Shown here: piece after piece, positions 8,892-17,742 of the stretch
Layout: every line of letters starts with the position of its first letter
Numbering within the stretch: position 1 is the first letter of the stretch
Assembly (NCBI GenBank): GCA_964563855.1
Contig: CAZLYU010000012.1
Coordinates: 1-64,000, forward strand
Length of the DNA stretch: 64,000 nucleotides
Source of the DNA: JAFGRR01 sp964563855
GTDB taxonomy: Bacteria; Planctomycetota; Phycisphaerae; UBA1845; Fen-1342
Direction of reading: 5' to 3'
Notes under the pieces: model-generated
Told to the model about the DNA's origin: nothing
The model's input: only the letters and a program-made list of their open reading frames with translations
The model's database searches: none
Position numbers and translations under genes: made by a program

Positions 8892-9879
8892 GGGCGTGTG
8901 CAGCACGGCGGGGAGCGTTTGCGCTGCGCCACGCATCGAAGGAATAGACGCCAACCGCCACCCAGATGAACGCAAACGCGAGCGCGTCGCCGAGCCGAAA
9001 CACTTCGTGAAACACGAGCAGGGCCAGCAGCAGGTGCATGCTGGGCGCGGTGTATTGCAGGAACCCCATCGTCGTGAGCCGCAGACGTCGCGCCCCGTTC
9101 GTGAACCAGAGCAGCGGGAGGGCTGTCACGACCCCTGACGCCAGCAGCAGCAGATCGACGCGCAGGTCGCCAGCCAGAAACACCTGCTGACCTTGCTGAG
9201 CCGCAATGAGGAGGAACGCGAGCGCGATCGGCGTGAGCAGCGCGGTCTCGACGGTCAGGCCCAGTAATCCGTCAACGCCGGCGGTCTTCCGCAGCAGGCC
9301 GTAGAACCCGAAGGTGATCGCCAGAAACAGCGCCACCTGCGGCGCCTCGCCGTTGACGACGACAAACGCCAACACCCCGAGGAGCGCCAACAAGACGGCG
9401 GCGAGTTGCATCGGGCGCAATCGCTCACCCAGAAAGATGAACCCGAGCAGCACGCTGACCAGTGGATTGATGAAATAGCCCAGGCTGCACTGCAACAGGT
9501 GGCCGGCGCACACCGCGTAGATGAACACCAACCAATTGCCCGCGATGAGCAACGCTGTGAGTGAGAGGCGTGCGAGGTCGTCGCGATGGCGGAACGTGCG
9601 CAGCAACTCCGTGATGCGGCCGCGCAGCATAACGATTGGCAGCAGCAGCAGGAGTGACCAGACGATGCGGTGTCCCAACACGTGCAGCGGCGGCACATGC
9701 GCGACGGCCTTGAAGTAGATCGGAATCAGCCCCCACCAGCCATACGCCATCAGGGCGTACATCACGCCGACGCGCGCGTCGGCGTCGGCGGGCGGTTCGG
9801 CGCGTGGCGCGGGGTTAGCGAGCGCTGACTCCGCTTCAGGTGCGATTCCGGGCGCGATCGTCGAGTCGTGGCTGCTCAC
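8854..9879 (-). CDS. rarD: RarD-like EamA-family inner-membrane transporter
   Basis: 341 residues with about ten hydrophobic segments, beginning MYALMAYGWWGLIPIYFKAV after a hydrophilic 40-residue leader. The pattern HVLGHRIVWSLLLLLPIV and NPLVSVLLGFIFLGERLRPMQ is that of RarD proteins in the EamA (drug/metabolite) superfamily; the substrate is unknown. A GTG start at 9879 is chosen since it shares four bases (GTGA) with the stop of the upstream sugar transferase, and the longer upstream frame only shadows that gene. The 3' end runs 38 bases into the convergent NamZ-like gene. Confidence 0.88.
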   Translation of the reverse strand: MSSHDSTIAPGIAPEAESALANPAPRAEPPADADARVGVMYALMAYGWWGLIPIYFKAVAHVPPLHVLGHRIVWSLLLLLPIVMLRGRITELLRTFRHRDDLARLSLTALLIAGNWLVFIYAVCAGHLLQCSLGYFINPLVSVLLGFIFLGERLRPMQLAAVLLALLGVLAFVVVNGEAPQVALFLAITFGFYGLLRKTAGVDGLLGLTVETALLTPIALAFLLIAAQQGQQVFLAGDLRVDLLLLASGVVTALPLLWFTNGARRLRLTTMGFLQYTAPSMHLLLALLVFHEVFRLGDALAFAFIWVAVGVYSFDAWRSANAPRRAAHAPTRTVGTPRAAD

Positions 9880-10616
9880 TCGGCTGCGCCCCCTTGCGAC
9901 TTCGGCGGTGCGAGGGACGCGCCCGGCCCCTCTCCGCCGCGATACGCCGCGCGCTTCTCCGAGTACTGCGTCTGATAGAGGCCGCGTTTGAAGAGCACCG
10001 CTCCGACGGTGCGCCAGATGAGCCAGGCGTCGAACCACAGCGACGCGCGCTGCACGTACTCGAGGTCGTACTCGAGCTTCCGCTCGAGCGTGACGCTGGC
10101 GCGCCCGAACACCTGCGCCATCCCGGTGAGTCCCGGCTTCACGAGCAGCCGACAGCGCTGCCGGGCGTCCCATTCGGCGATTTGCTGCACAAAGAGGGGG
10201 CGCGGCCCGACCAGCGACATCTCGCCACGCACGACGTTGATGAGTTGCGGCAGCTCGTCGACGCTTGATTCGCGCAGAAAGCGGCCCAGACGCGTGATGC
10301 GCGGGTCCTCGCCTTGCGACGGGGAATCGCCGAAGGGGTCGGCGTCGGTGCGCATGGTGCGAAACTTCATGAGCGTGAAGGGTCGGCCGTACCAGCCGGC
10401 GCGGGTTTGCTGAAAGAGCGCTGGCCCCGGGCTGTCCCGCTTGATCAGCAGCGCAATCACGAGCAGCGCCGGCGAGAGCAGAATGAGCACGAGCGTCGCC
10501 GCCACGCGGTCGATGGCGTGTTTGATGGCGCTGGAGAAGGGTCCGATACCGACGCGGACGGGCGGATCGGCCCAATCGGGCTGCGTCTTGTTGGGCGTTG
10601 GCGGACGATCGCTCAT
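9876..10616 (-). CDS. Undecaprenyl-phosphate sugar-1-phosphate transferase (bacterial sugar transferase family)
   Basis: 246 residues; initiates polysaccharide repeat-unit assembly by moving a sugar phosphate to a lipid carrier at the inner membrane. One membrane helix lies near residues 35-60 (VAATLVLILLSPALLVIAL), followed by the family blocks KRDSPGPALFQQ, FTLMKFRTMR, ITRLGRFLRESSVDELPQL, MSLVGPRPL and KPGLTGMAQV. It is the short form (catalytic domain only), not the full WbaP/WcaJ with extra N-terminal helices. The next gene, RarD-like, starts inside its stop codon. No other capsule or exopolysaccharide genes are nearby. Confidence 0.93.
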   Translation of the reverse strand: MSDRPPTPNKTQPDWADPPVRVGIGPFSSAIKHAIDRVAATLVLILLSPALLVIALLIKRDSPGPALFQQTRAGWYGRPFTLMKFRTMRTDADPFGDSPSQGEDPRITRLGRFLRESSVDELPQLINVVRGEMSLVGPRPLFVQQIAEWDARQRCRLLVKPGLTGMAQVFGRASVTLERKLEYDLEYVQRASLWFDAWLIWRTVGAVLFKRGLYQTQYSEKRAAYRGGEGPGASLAPPKSQGGAAE

Positions 10617-10764
10617 CCCTTAGAGCCTACCAGACTTGTCAAAAACGACGTAATCGGCCACCCGGTCGCCTGAGTAGCGCTGCGTGCGTCGTCAGGCACT
10701 TGATCGTGCGAGCGATGTTCGCTCGCACCCCCAGCGTGCACGTTGCGCCCTCTACAATTTCAGC

Positions 10765-12465
10765 ATGTCGAATCACCCGCGTCGCCACGGCGGTCCCATT
10801 CACACGTATCGCAAGCACGACCCGACGCGGTTTCCCATGCCCGACGCGGCGCCGCCGGACATGGTCTCGCCGGCGTTTGAGCACATGCTCACGTACGGCG
10901 GCATGCGGCGGCTGACTCCGGAGCAACTCGCAGAGGCGATCGAGATCGACCCGCAGCAGATTCAGGGCCTCGGTCCGAGCATCGATCAGTTGCGGGCAAT
11001 GCTCGAAGAGCGGAAGCGGAAGATTTTGGAGACGCACGAGACCGATAGCGTGCGCCGCGAGGCGGAGGACGCGTTTCAGCAGGCGATCAAGAACGCCCGG
11101 CCGCCAAACAATCTGCTCAAGGCGTTTAACAAAGCCGTGCAACGGCAGCAACCGATCGACTTTGAGCGTCTGTGGTATCGAGCCGACGAGCAGAGCCGCT
11201 TCGCGACGCAGGTGTTGCACGTGAATGAACGGTTGGTGGAGCGCGACGAAGTCGACGAATTGGCTTCGAAGTATCACTTCACCGGGGCCGGCGCGCTCGA
11301 TGTGCCGGGCGCGCTCAAGGTGAAGGCCGAGCTGGAGACGATCGACCGGCTGTTGCAGCAACTCGAGCAGGCCGCGAAAGAGGCGAAGGTTTACCTCATC
11401 GATATGGAGGCCCTCGCGGAATTCGCCGAAGAAGGCCAACTCGAAAACTTGGCGCGCATTCAGCAGCAAGTCGAAGAGTTGCTGCGACACCAGGCTGAAG
11501 AGCAGGGATTAATCAGCGAGAACGGCAAGCTGACGCTGTCGCCGAAGGCGTACCGCATCTTTCAAAGCAAGCTGCTCGACCAGATTTTCAGCGATCTGCA
11601 CGCGAGCAAGAGCGGTCGGCATCAAGTCGAGCTGTCGGGCGATGGCGCGGTCGAGATGCAGCGCACCAAGACGTACGAATACGGCGACTCGCTGGCGAAC
11701 ATGGACACGACCAACTCGATGATCAATGCGCTGCTGCGGAACGGGCCGGGTCTGCCGGTGCGGATGCGGCCCGACGACATCGAGATTCACCTGACGCGCA
11801 ACAACCCCAAGTGCGCCACCAGCGTGTTGATGGATATGTCCGGTTCGATGCGCTGGGGCGGGCTCTACATCGATGTGAAGCGCATGGCGCTGGCGCTTAA
11901 CGGTCTGATCCGCAGCGAGTATCCCGGCGACTTCCTCGACTTCATTGAAATTGCGACGCTCGCCAAGCGAAAGCACGTGGCGGAAGTGGTCGAGTTGCTG
12001 CCTAAGCCGGTGACGATTCACGATCCGGTGGTGCGCCTGCGGGCGGACATGAGCGACCCGAAGCTCAGCGAAGCCATCCTGCCGCCGCACTTCACGAACA
12101 TTCAACACGGTCTGCAGCTGGCGCGGCAGGTGCTGGGCGTGCAGGACACGCCGAACCGACAGGTTTTTGTGATTACCGACGGGTTGCCGACGGCGCACTT
12201 TGAGGGCAGCGAACTCTTTCTGCTCTATCCGCCGCACGAACGCACGGCCGACGAGACGATGCGCGAGGGGCTGCGTTGCCGAGATGAAGGCATCGTGATC
12301 AACATCTTTTTGCTGAGCACGTGGGCGCAGAGCCGCGAAGATGTACAGTTCGCGCACGGGCTGGCTGAAACGACGGGCGGGCGGGTGATCTTCGTATCGG
12401 GCGGTGAACTCGATCGATTCGTTGTGTGGGACTACGTCAAGCGGCGTCGGTTGATACTCGGTTAG
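10765..12465 (+). CDS. VWA-domain protein (COG4867-like)
   Basis: 566 residues, cytoplasmic by appearance. Residues ~1-330 are hydrophilic and helical with many Gln/Glu. A von Willebrand A domain follows (~350-560) with metal-ion-dependent adhesion site DMSGSM (Asp-x-Ser-x-Ser) and a later VITDGLPTAHF. The architecture fits uncharacterised vWA proteins that often accompany MoxR-like AAA ATPases or magnesium-chelatase-like subunits, but no AAA gene adjoins it here. The ATG at 10765 is chosen over an upstream in-frame ATG (10684) because family-like sequence begins MSNHPRRHGG; no strong ribosome site is seen for either. Confidence 0.82.
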   Translation: MSNHPRRHGGPIHTYRKHDPTRFPMPDAAPPDMVSPAFEHMLTYGGMRRLTPEQLAEAIEIDPQQIQGLGPSIDQLRAMLEERKRKILETHETDSVRREAEDAFQQAIKNARPPNNLLKAFNKAVQRQQPIDFERLWYRADEQSRFATQVLHVNERLVERDEVDELASKYHFTGAGALDVPGALKVKAELETIDRLLQQLEQAAKEAKVYLIDMEALAEFAEEGQLENLARIQQQVEELLRHQAEEQGLISENGKLTLSPKAYRIFQSKLLDQIFSDLHASKSGRHQVELSGDGAVEMQRTKTYEYGDSLANMDTTNSMINALLRNGPGLPVRMRPDDIEIHLTRNNPKCATSVLMDMSGSMRWGGLYIDVKRMALALNGLIRSEYPGDFLDFIEIATLAKRKHVAEVVELLPKPVTIHDPVVRLRADMSDPKLSEAILPPHFTNIQHGLQLARQVLGVQDTPNRQVFVITDGLPTAHFEGSELFLLYPPHERTADETMREGLRCRDEGIVINIFLLSTWAQSREDVQFAHGLAETTGGRVIFVSGGELDRFVVWDYVKRRRLILG

Positions 12466-12706
12466 GCTCTCACGTCAAGGCGAACGTCCGCCTCCAGGCG
12501 CCTGTAATGCGGCGGCTGTGAGCGTCAGACACGCTTCGGCGGCCCGTGTTCCGCGGTTTTGCTTCCAATTCAGAAAATCGAGCGCCTAAGCTTTTCAGGC
12601 GATGCGGCGCGACCCAACGCCGCACGTCGACAGGCGCCAATGCTCCCACCATAAGGGCGCCGCTGCTTTCAAGTGATCCATCGCCGGGCCCACGAGGGTC
12701 GCTACC
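12466..12706. other. Intergenic region, nothing recognised
   Basis: Between the VWA gene and the PEP-CTERM gene. No hairpin with a T-run, RNA or convincing small frame was found; short frames here have no ribosome site. Confidence 0.5.
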
Positions 12707-13672
12707 ATGCGTCCTACGATTCTGGTCGCGGCGATTGTTCTGGTGAGCCACGCCAACGCCCTTGAATTGACGACCCGCATCGTGACGGGTCAGCGCTACG
12801 CGATTTACGCCGGTGCGCATGACGGCCGCGGCCTGCGCATGGTGGCGTCGGGGCAGGGCGGGGCCGCACACGCGGTGCAAGCCCATCGCCTTGCGCTTCA
12901 TTCGCATGATCAACTCTACTTCGCACTATGGGGGGCGGCGGATACGACCGGCTTCGTAGGAGAGCTGCGCGGCGCCGGCGTGAGCGTGACAACAGGCGAG
13001 CCGCAGTGGCGCGTACACGACACTCAGACGCCGCGGGCCCGAGAAGCCGGACCGCTCGATCCGACGGTGGTGCGAGCGCTGATTCGACGCGCGAACGCCA
13101 AGCAGGCTTGGAAGGAGCCGTTGGTGCGGCCGCAGCAATCGTATCTGACAGAGGGCGCGATCTGGATCGACGCGCGGCAGAACAGCAGCAGCGCGAGCGC
13201 GAGTGCACGAGCCGTCTGCATCATCTTTCGCACGCAGGCCCCGCTCCGTCACGGCGGTCCGCTGACGACGGTCGGGGGGTTCGGCGGCGGAATTCCGGGC
13301 GCGCTGCTTACGTCGGTCGACGGCATCTTGTCGGGGGTGACGACGGCGGGCGGCGGCGGCGGCGGGGCGGGTGCGACGCCCGCGAGCGGCGCCCCCGATT
13401 TCGGGCCGGTGACGACGTTCAATTCGCAGGACTTCACTCGTGACCTTTCGCTTCCGCCGACAGTCCCGAGTTTTCCCGACTCGCCTTCGACGCCTCACGA
13501 CGCTCCGGAACCGTCGCCGCAAGTCGCCCCGCCGCGGCAAACCGCGCCGCCGGCGATCCCTCCGCAGCCGCCGACGGTGGGGCCGCCGGTTCCGGAGCCG
13601 GCGACGTTGGTTCCGTTGAGCTTGGCGTTGCTGCTGCTGAGGCGTCGACGTTGCGGTACGCGAGGGGCGTGA
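12707..13672 (+). CDS. PEP-CTERM sorting-domain protein with Pro-rich stalk
   Basis: 321 residues, probably exported and anchored. A signal peptide covers about residues 1-19 (cleavage near SHANA). The middle (20-190) has no family I recognise. A Gly-rich stretch (~215-225) and a Pro-rich stalk (~255-300) lead to the C-terminal sorting signal VPEPATLVPLSLALLLLRRRR: a PEP motif, a hydrophobic helix and an Arg cluster, the pattern recognised by exosortase/archaeosortase-type enzymes. No exosortase gene lies in the window. Codon use in the stalk is very G/C-biased, as is usual for such low-complexity segments. Confidence 0.78.
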   Translation: MRPTILVAAIVLVSHANALELTTRIVTGQRYAIYAGAHDGRGLRMVASGQGGAAHAVQAHRLALHSHDQLYFALWGAADTTGFVGELRGAGVSVTTGEPQWRVHDTQTPRAREAGPLDPTVVRALIRRANAKQAWKEPLVRPQQSYLTEGAIWIDARQNSSSASASARAVCIIFRTQAPLRHGGPLTTVGGFGGGIPGALLTSVDGILSGVTTAGGGGGGAGATPASGAPDFGPVTTFNSQDFTRDLSLPPTVPSFPDSPSTPHDAPEPSPQVAPPRQTAPPAIPPQPPTVGPPVPEPATLVPLSLALLLLRRRRCGTRGA

Positions 13673-13734
13673 GGCGGTATCGTCTTTCCGCCCGAAGCGG
13701 TCAGGTAGGGACGGATGACGCGACCGCTTGCGAG

Positions 13735-14139
13735 CTAGTCGCGGGCCGTCGATCGGGGGCGCGGGTTCGGCCGCGGCGGCGTCGCGGGGCGGTTCGTCGG
13801 CTCGACGGCCTGACGCGTCAGCAAGAACCAGCGCGGGGCCTGCGATCCGCGACTCGGCGATTGGCGAGCGAAATAGATCCGCCAAATCGCGTTGTCCGAC
13901 ATTCGCAATGTCCAGCAGTGTCGACGCAGGTAGACCTCCGCGCCCGCGCGATGGCCTTCGGGGGCGGATTCCTTCCATTGCTCCAGCACTTCGACGATGT
14001 CGTACTGATCGTCGCGCCAAGCGAATGAACACGGCAAACCGGGCTCTCCGCGCGACATGCCCGCGGTGTCGAATCCCGCGTCAACCGGGCTGATGGGCTC
14101 GCTGACGAACTCTTCCACACCGCCGTCATTGCTGCGCAT
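13735..14139 (-). CDS. DUF6504-like small protein at the end of the kai cluster
   Basis: 134 residues. The middle (about 35-100) has LPCSFAWRDDQYDIVEVLEQ, EVYLRRHCWTLR, AIWRIYFARQ and RWFLLTR, resembling DUF6504 domains, which are small beta-rich proteins often with a W/Y-rich core; the function is unknown. The C-terminal 25 residues are Pro/Arg-rich and disordered. The ATG at 14139 is preceded by GGAG at a nine-base spacing, so the longer frame from 14163 is not used. It is the last minus-strand gene after the second KaiB and may be cotranscribed with the kai genes. Confidence 0.65.
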   Translation of the reverse strand: MRSNDGGVEEFVSEPISPVDAGFDTAGMSRGEPGLPCSFAWRDDQYDIVEVLEQWKESAPEGHRAGAEVYLRRHCWTLRMSDNAIWRIYFARQSPSRGSQAPRWFLLTRQAVEPTNRPATPPRPNPRPRSTARD

Positions 14140-14206
14140 GGCTGGTTGCTCCTTCAGCTTCAAGTCGCATCGACGAACTGTAGCCGCTGTGCGACGAAGC
14201 TAGAAG

Positions 14207-14542
14207 CTACGGATTGGCGAACTCGGGGAACAGCGTCAGCATGACCGTGCGTTGGTTCGACAGATCGCCGACCACCTGCCCGCAGTCGGGGGCGTCGGCT
14301 CGCAACATGGTGGGTGTCGCGACGACGCCACGCAACGTTTCGGGGGGCGCCGAACAGACGTCGATGACGCGCAGCAGGCAATCGACCGGCAGCGTGTCGA
14401 TGAGTGCACGCGCGTGGGCGATGCTGCGCTCGGTGATGCCCGATCGATGGTCGACGTAGAGATGCAGTTCGACCGGCGCGTTTTCTGTCCCCTCTTCGTC
14501 ACCGACAATCAGCCGCAGCGCTCGATGGTGGCCTGTACTCAA
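14207..14542 (-). CDS. KaiB-fold protein (second KaiB paralogue of the cluster)
   Basis: 111 residues. Residues ~24-105 match the thioredoxin-like KaiB domain: ELHLYVDHRSGITERSI, then LLRVIDVCSAPPETLRGVV, the conserved ATPTMLRADAPDCGQVVGDL and a C-terminal SNQRTVMLTLF. It diverges from the canonical KaiB at 17743 (the KSLPPPLRRMIGDLS block is replaced) and has a 22-residue N-terminal extension. It starts 21 bases after the hybrid kinase gene, probably from a TTG with no clear ribosome site, so the exact start is uncertain. Cyanobacterial SasA has a KaiB-like sensor domain; here that module might be a separate protein beside a kinase. Confidence 0.85.
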   Translation of the reverse strand: MSTGHHRALRLIVGDEEGTENAPVELHLYVDHRSGITERSIAHARALIDTLPVDCLLRVIDVCSAPPETLRGVVATPTMLRADAPDCGQVVGDLSNQRTVMLTLFPEFANP

Positions 14543-14563
14543 ATCGTGGTCGCTCGTCCGGTG

Positions 14564-16072
14564 TTAGGCAACCGACTCGGATTCAGCAGATGAGGCGGAT
14601 CGCCGTCGCTCGACCAACTCGCTGGCTTGGTTGATCAGATCATCGGGTGCGAACGGTTTGCTAAGGAAGCCGACGCACGTGTCGCCGACCATCAAATCGA
14701 GCGATTCTTTCGGGTAGCCGGAGATAAAGAGGAAGGGCAGTGTTGGGGCGACGCGACGCACTTCGCGGTAGAGCTCGCCGCCGCCGCCGTCCGGCATGAC
14801 GACGTCGGAGATCACGAGGTCGACGTCGGCGCATTCTCCATCGCGGAGCACGGCGAGCGCGCTGGCCCCCGTGTCGGCCGAGACGACCCGCCAGCCCGCC
14901 CGCATGAGCACTTCACTCACGATGCCGCGAATGTCTTCGTCGTCTTCGACGAGCAAGACCGAGCCGACCTGTCGGGCCGGCTGTGCGACCAAGCTGGGAC
15001 GACGCTGGCCACCGCTGGTCCGCCCGGCGTCGGCGTAGGGCAACGCGATTTGAACATGGGTTCCGAGGCCCGGCTCGCTGCGCAGCAGGATCTGCCCGTT
15101 CGCCTGATGCACGATGCCGTAAACGGTCGCCAGTCCGAGACCGGTGCCCTGGCCTTCGGGTTTGGTCGTGAAGAACGGCTCGAAGGCTCGCGCGCGAACT
15201 TCGTCATCCATGCCGTGGCCGGTGTCGCGGACGGACAGGGTCACATGCCGACGCCGGTCGACCGAGACGGCGCAAACCAGCGTTCCGCCTTCGGGCATGG
15301 CGTCGCGCGCGTTGACGGCGAGATTGACGATGACCTGCTCGACCTGCGATCGGTCGGCCATGATCCAGGCGGGCTCGTCGGCGCACTCCGCCGTCAGTTG
15401 AATGTGCTCGCCGATGATGCGCGACAACATGGTCGACATATCCGAGACCACTGTGTTCAGATCGAGGCGTCGCGGTCGGACCACGCGTTTGCGGCTGAAC
15501 GTGAGTAGCTGGGACGTCAACGCGGCGCCGCGTTGGGCGACGTCGCGGACCTGGGCGGCGTAGCGTCGGCGGGGGTCGTCATCGCTCATCTGTTCGATGA
15601 GCATCATGCTGCAGGTGATGATCGAAGTGAGGAGATTGTTAAAATCGTGAGCGATCCCGCCGGAGAGGTTGCCCAGCGCTTCCATCTTGTGCGCCTGCCG
15701 CAGCTCCTCTTCCAGACGGCGGCGCTCGGAAATGTCGCGCAAGGAGATGACGTACACCTCCTCGTCGTTCCACTTCGCCAGCACCGCCCGCATTTCCGCG
15801 ACCGTTTCGGCGGCCTGCGGCGTCACGATGTTCACCTCCGCGTATTCGTCGGGAACGATCGGCAAGCCGAACGGCTCGCCCACCAGTTCTTCCGCCGGGC
15901 GGCCAAAGAGCGCGGCGGCCGACGGGTTGGCGAAGCGGATGTTCTGGTCGGCGTCGACCACGAGAATGCCGTCGAGCGTGGCGTCGATCACCTGCCGGAG
16001 CGGTGAGTCCTGCTGTGCGACGGCATTGTCGCTCAAGCCAGCGGTTAGCGCGTCAGTGGATCCAAGTGTCAC
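14564..16072 (-). CDS. Hybrid sensor histidine kinase (PAS-HisKA-HATPase-receiver)
   Basis: 502 residues, cytoplasmic, no membrane segments. A PAS domain (~25-130) begins VIDATLDGILVVDADQNIRF. HisKA (~145-210) carries the phosphorylated His in GGIAHDFNNLL. The ATPase domain (~250-365) has NLAVNARDAMPEGG, DTGHGMDDE and GQGTGLGLATVYGI. A C-terminal receiver (~380-490) has LLVEDDEDIR, acceptor Asp in LVISDVVMP and Lys in FLSKPFAP. It begins at a GTG with GAGG seven bases upstream. It lies between kaiC and the second kaiB on the same strand, the place where an output kinase of the clock would be expected. It lacks an N-terminal KaiB-like domain of its own, unlike SasA. Confidence 0.92.
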   Translation of the reverse strand: MTLGSTDALTAGLSDNAVAQQDSPLRQVIDATLDGILVVDADQNIRFANPSAAALFGRPAEELVGEPFGLPIVPDEYAEVNIVTPQAAETVAEMRAVLAKWNDEEVYVISLRDISERRRLEEELRQAHKMEALGNLSGGIAHDFNNLLTSIITCSMMLIEQMSDDDPRRRYAAQVRDVAQRGAALTSQLLTFSRKRVVRPRRLDLNTVVSDMSTMLSRIIGEHIQLTAECADEPAWIMADRSQVEQVIVNLAVNARDAMPEGGTLVCAVSVDRRRHVTLSVRDTGHGMDDEVRARAFEPFFTTKPEGQGTGLGLATVYGIVHQANGQILLRSEPGLGTHVQIALPYADAGRTSGGQRRPSLVAQPARQVGSVLLVEDDEDIRGIVSEVLMRAGWRVVSADTGASALAVLRDGECADVDLVISDVVMPDGGGGELYREVRRVAPTLPFLFISGYPKESLDLMVGDTCVGFLSKPFAPDDLINQASELVERRRSASSAESESVA

Positions 16073-16198
16073 CAGTTTCCCTCGTGCGGAACGTCGAGCG
16101 CCGACAGCGTGAGAGGACGCCTCGACCTGTTTCCTATCGGAGTGATCGGTGGGTGAAACACGACTTCATGGTCACGATTGCGCCCAAAGCGCAAGTTT

Positions 16199-17710
16199 TC
16201 ATTTCGCGTCGCGGAACAAGTCGTCCATCCGTTCGAGCTCGGTGGGTGTGAGGTACGTGAAGCGGCCGGCGAGAATGCCGCTGACATTCCGGAACGCCCG
16301 CCCGACGTGCATGCCGCTATTGTCGATCGAGAACTCGCGAATATCTTTGTCATGGTAGGACCCGCGCATCTTGAGAACGGTTAGACACCGTCTCATCTCG
16401 CCATACATTTCAACGTAACGCAGCAGAATAATCGAATCGGTAATGGTCGAGATGTGCGATTCGGTGATCGAAGCGCCGCCCAGCAGGTCGGTGGTCGTCG
16501 CGGTGAACAACCCCGCGACTTCTTTGTGTTTGATGAACGACGTCAGCGCGATGACGAACTCGCGAAAGCTCTTGAGCGTCGACATGCGCTCCAATGCCGA
16601 GAGGCTGTCGATCGCGACGCGATCCGGCCCGTACTCCTCGATGACGTGTTTCATGCGAATCAGGTGATCTTCGAGCGTCGCCGTCTCGGGATAGGCGCAT
16701 TCCACGCGCAGCAATCCGTCGTTTTCGAGTTTCTCGAAGTCGACGCCCCACCCGGCCGCATTGCGGATGAGCTGATCGCGGCTCTCTTCAAACGCGAAGA
16801 GCAGGCCGCGCTCGCCGGCGTCGGCGCCGCCCGAGACGAAGTGCGTGACGAGGAGCGTCTTGCCGGTGCCGGTCGCGCCCGACGTCAGCACGATCGAGTC
16901 GCGGAAGAAGCCGCCGCCGCACATCTGGTTCAGTTGCTCGACGCCGGAGCTGATGCGTTTCTCGCTGGAACGCTGTTTCAGCTCCATGGCGGAGAGCGGG
17001 ATCAGGACCATGCCGTCTTTGGTGATGCTGTACGGGAACTCACCTTTGCCGTGCTGCGTTCCGCGATACTTCAGGATTTCGAGCGTTCGGCGGCGTTTCT
17101 CATCCTCCAGCACATTGCGGAGGATGATCACGTTGTCAGAGACGAACTCTTCCACGTTGAAGCGCGAGATGGCGCCGTACTCCTGGCTGCGCTCCGCAGT
17201 CAGAATCGTGGTGAACTCCAGGTCGCGCAGGCTGCACACCACGCGGAACAGTTCGCGCCGGACGGCGTGCATGTTCTGAAACTGCACGAAGGCCACGCTG
17301 ACCGAGTCGATCGCGACGCGCGACGCGTTGACCTTGCGGGCCGCGTGCTCGATGCGGGCCATCAGCGCGCCGAAATCGAAATCTCCGGCGGTGACGACTT
17401 CCTGGCCGGGTTGCGGCGAGGCGTCGACGAACGCCAGGCGGCCGTCCTGTTCGTACTTGGCCAGGTCCCAACCGAAGGCGCGTACGTTCCGACAGATCTG
17501 CTCCGGCGGCTCCTCGAAGGTCACAAACACGCCGCCTTCGTCGGTCTTGCGAATGCCCTCGACGATGAACTGGACCGCCATCACGGTCTTGCCGCTCCCG
17601 GCGGAGCCGGCGACGAGCGTGCTGCGCCCCTTGGGCAAGCCGCCGTTCGAGATGTGGTCGAATCCCGGCAGCCACGTGGCCAGTTTCTCAACGGCGGAGG
17701 TCTGCTCCAT
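16199..17710 (-). CDS. kaiC: Circadian-type ATPase/kinase KaiC (double RecA domain)
   Basis: 503 residues, near the ~519 of cyanobacterial KaiC. CI domain: Walker A GSAGSGKT (35-42), catalytic Glu pair in VTFEEPPEQ. CII domain: Walker A SGATGTGKT, Glu pair in FAFEESRDQ. The phosphorylation segment TESHISTITD is intact, with Thr416, Ser421 and Thr422 at the positions of S. elongatus Thr426, Ser431 and Thr432. The C-terminus has RNVSGILAG, like the A-loop region, and a tail ending MDDLFRDAK. The ATG at 17710 has GAGG seven bases upstream. It follows kaiB by 32 bases and precedes the hybrid kinase on the same strand. Confidence 0.95.
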   Translation of the reverse strand: MEQTSAVEKLATWLPGFDHISNGGLPKGRSTLVAGSAGSGKTVMAVQFIVEGIRKTDEGGVFVTFEEPPEQICRNVRAFGWDLAKYEQDGRLAFVDASPQPGQEVVTAGDFDFGALMARIEHAARKVNASRVAIDSVSVAFVQFQNMHAVRRELFRVVCSLRDLEFTTILTAERSQEYGAISRFNVEEFVSDNVIILRNVLEDEKRRRTLEILKYRGTQHGKGEFPYSITKDGMVLIPLSAMELKQRSSEKRISSGVEQLNQMCGGGFFRDSIVLTSGATGTGKTLLVTHFVSGGADAGERGLLFAFEESRDQLIRNAAGWGVDFEKLENDGLLRVECAYPETATLEDHLIRMKHVIEEYGPDRVAIDSLSALERMSTLKSFREFVIALTSFIKHKEVAGLFTATTTDLLGGASITESHISTITDSIILLRYVEMYGEMRRCLTVLKMRGSYHDKDIREFSIDNSGMHVGRAFRNVSGILAGRFTYLTPTELERMDDLFRDAK

Positions 17711-17742
17711 GCTCAATCCTCGCAAAGTGGCGACGCCACGGA

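Noticed and set aside
8854..10575. A single 573-residue minus-strand frame
   Set aside because: Its first 232 residues are Arg/Ala-rich antisense-frame sequence over the sugar transferase; the real gene starts at the GTG at 9879.
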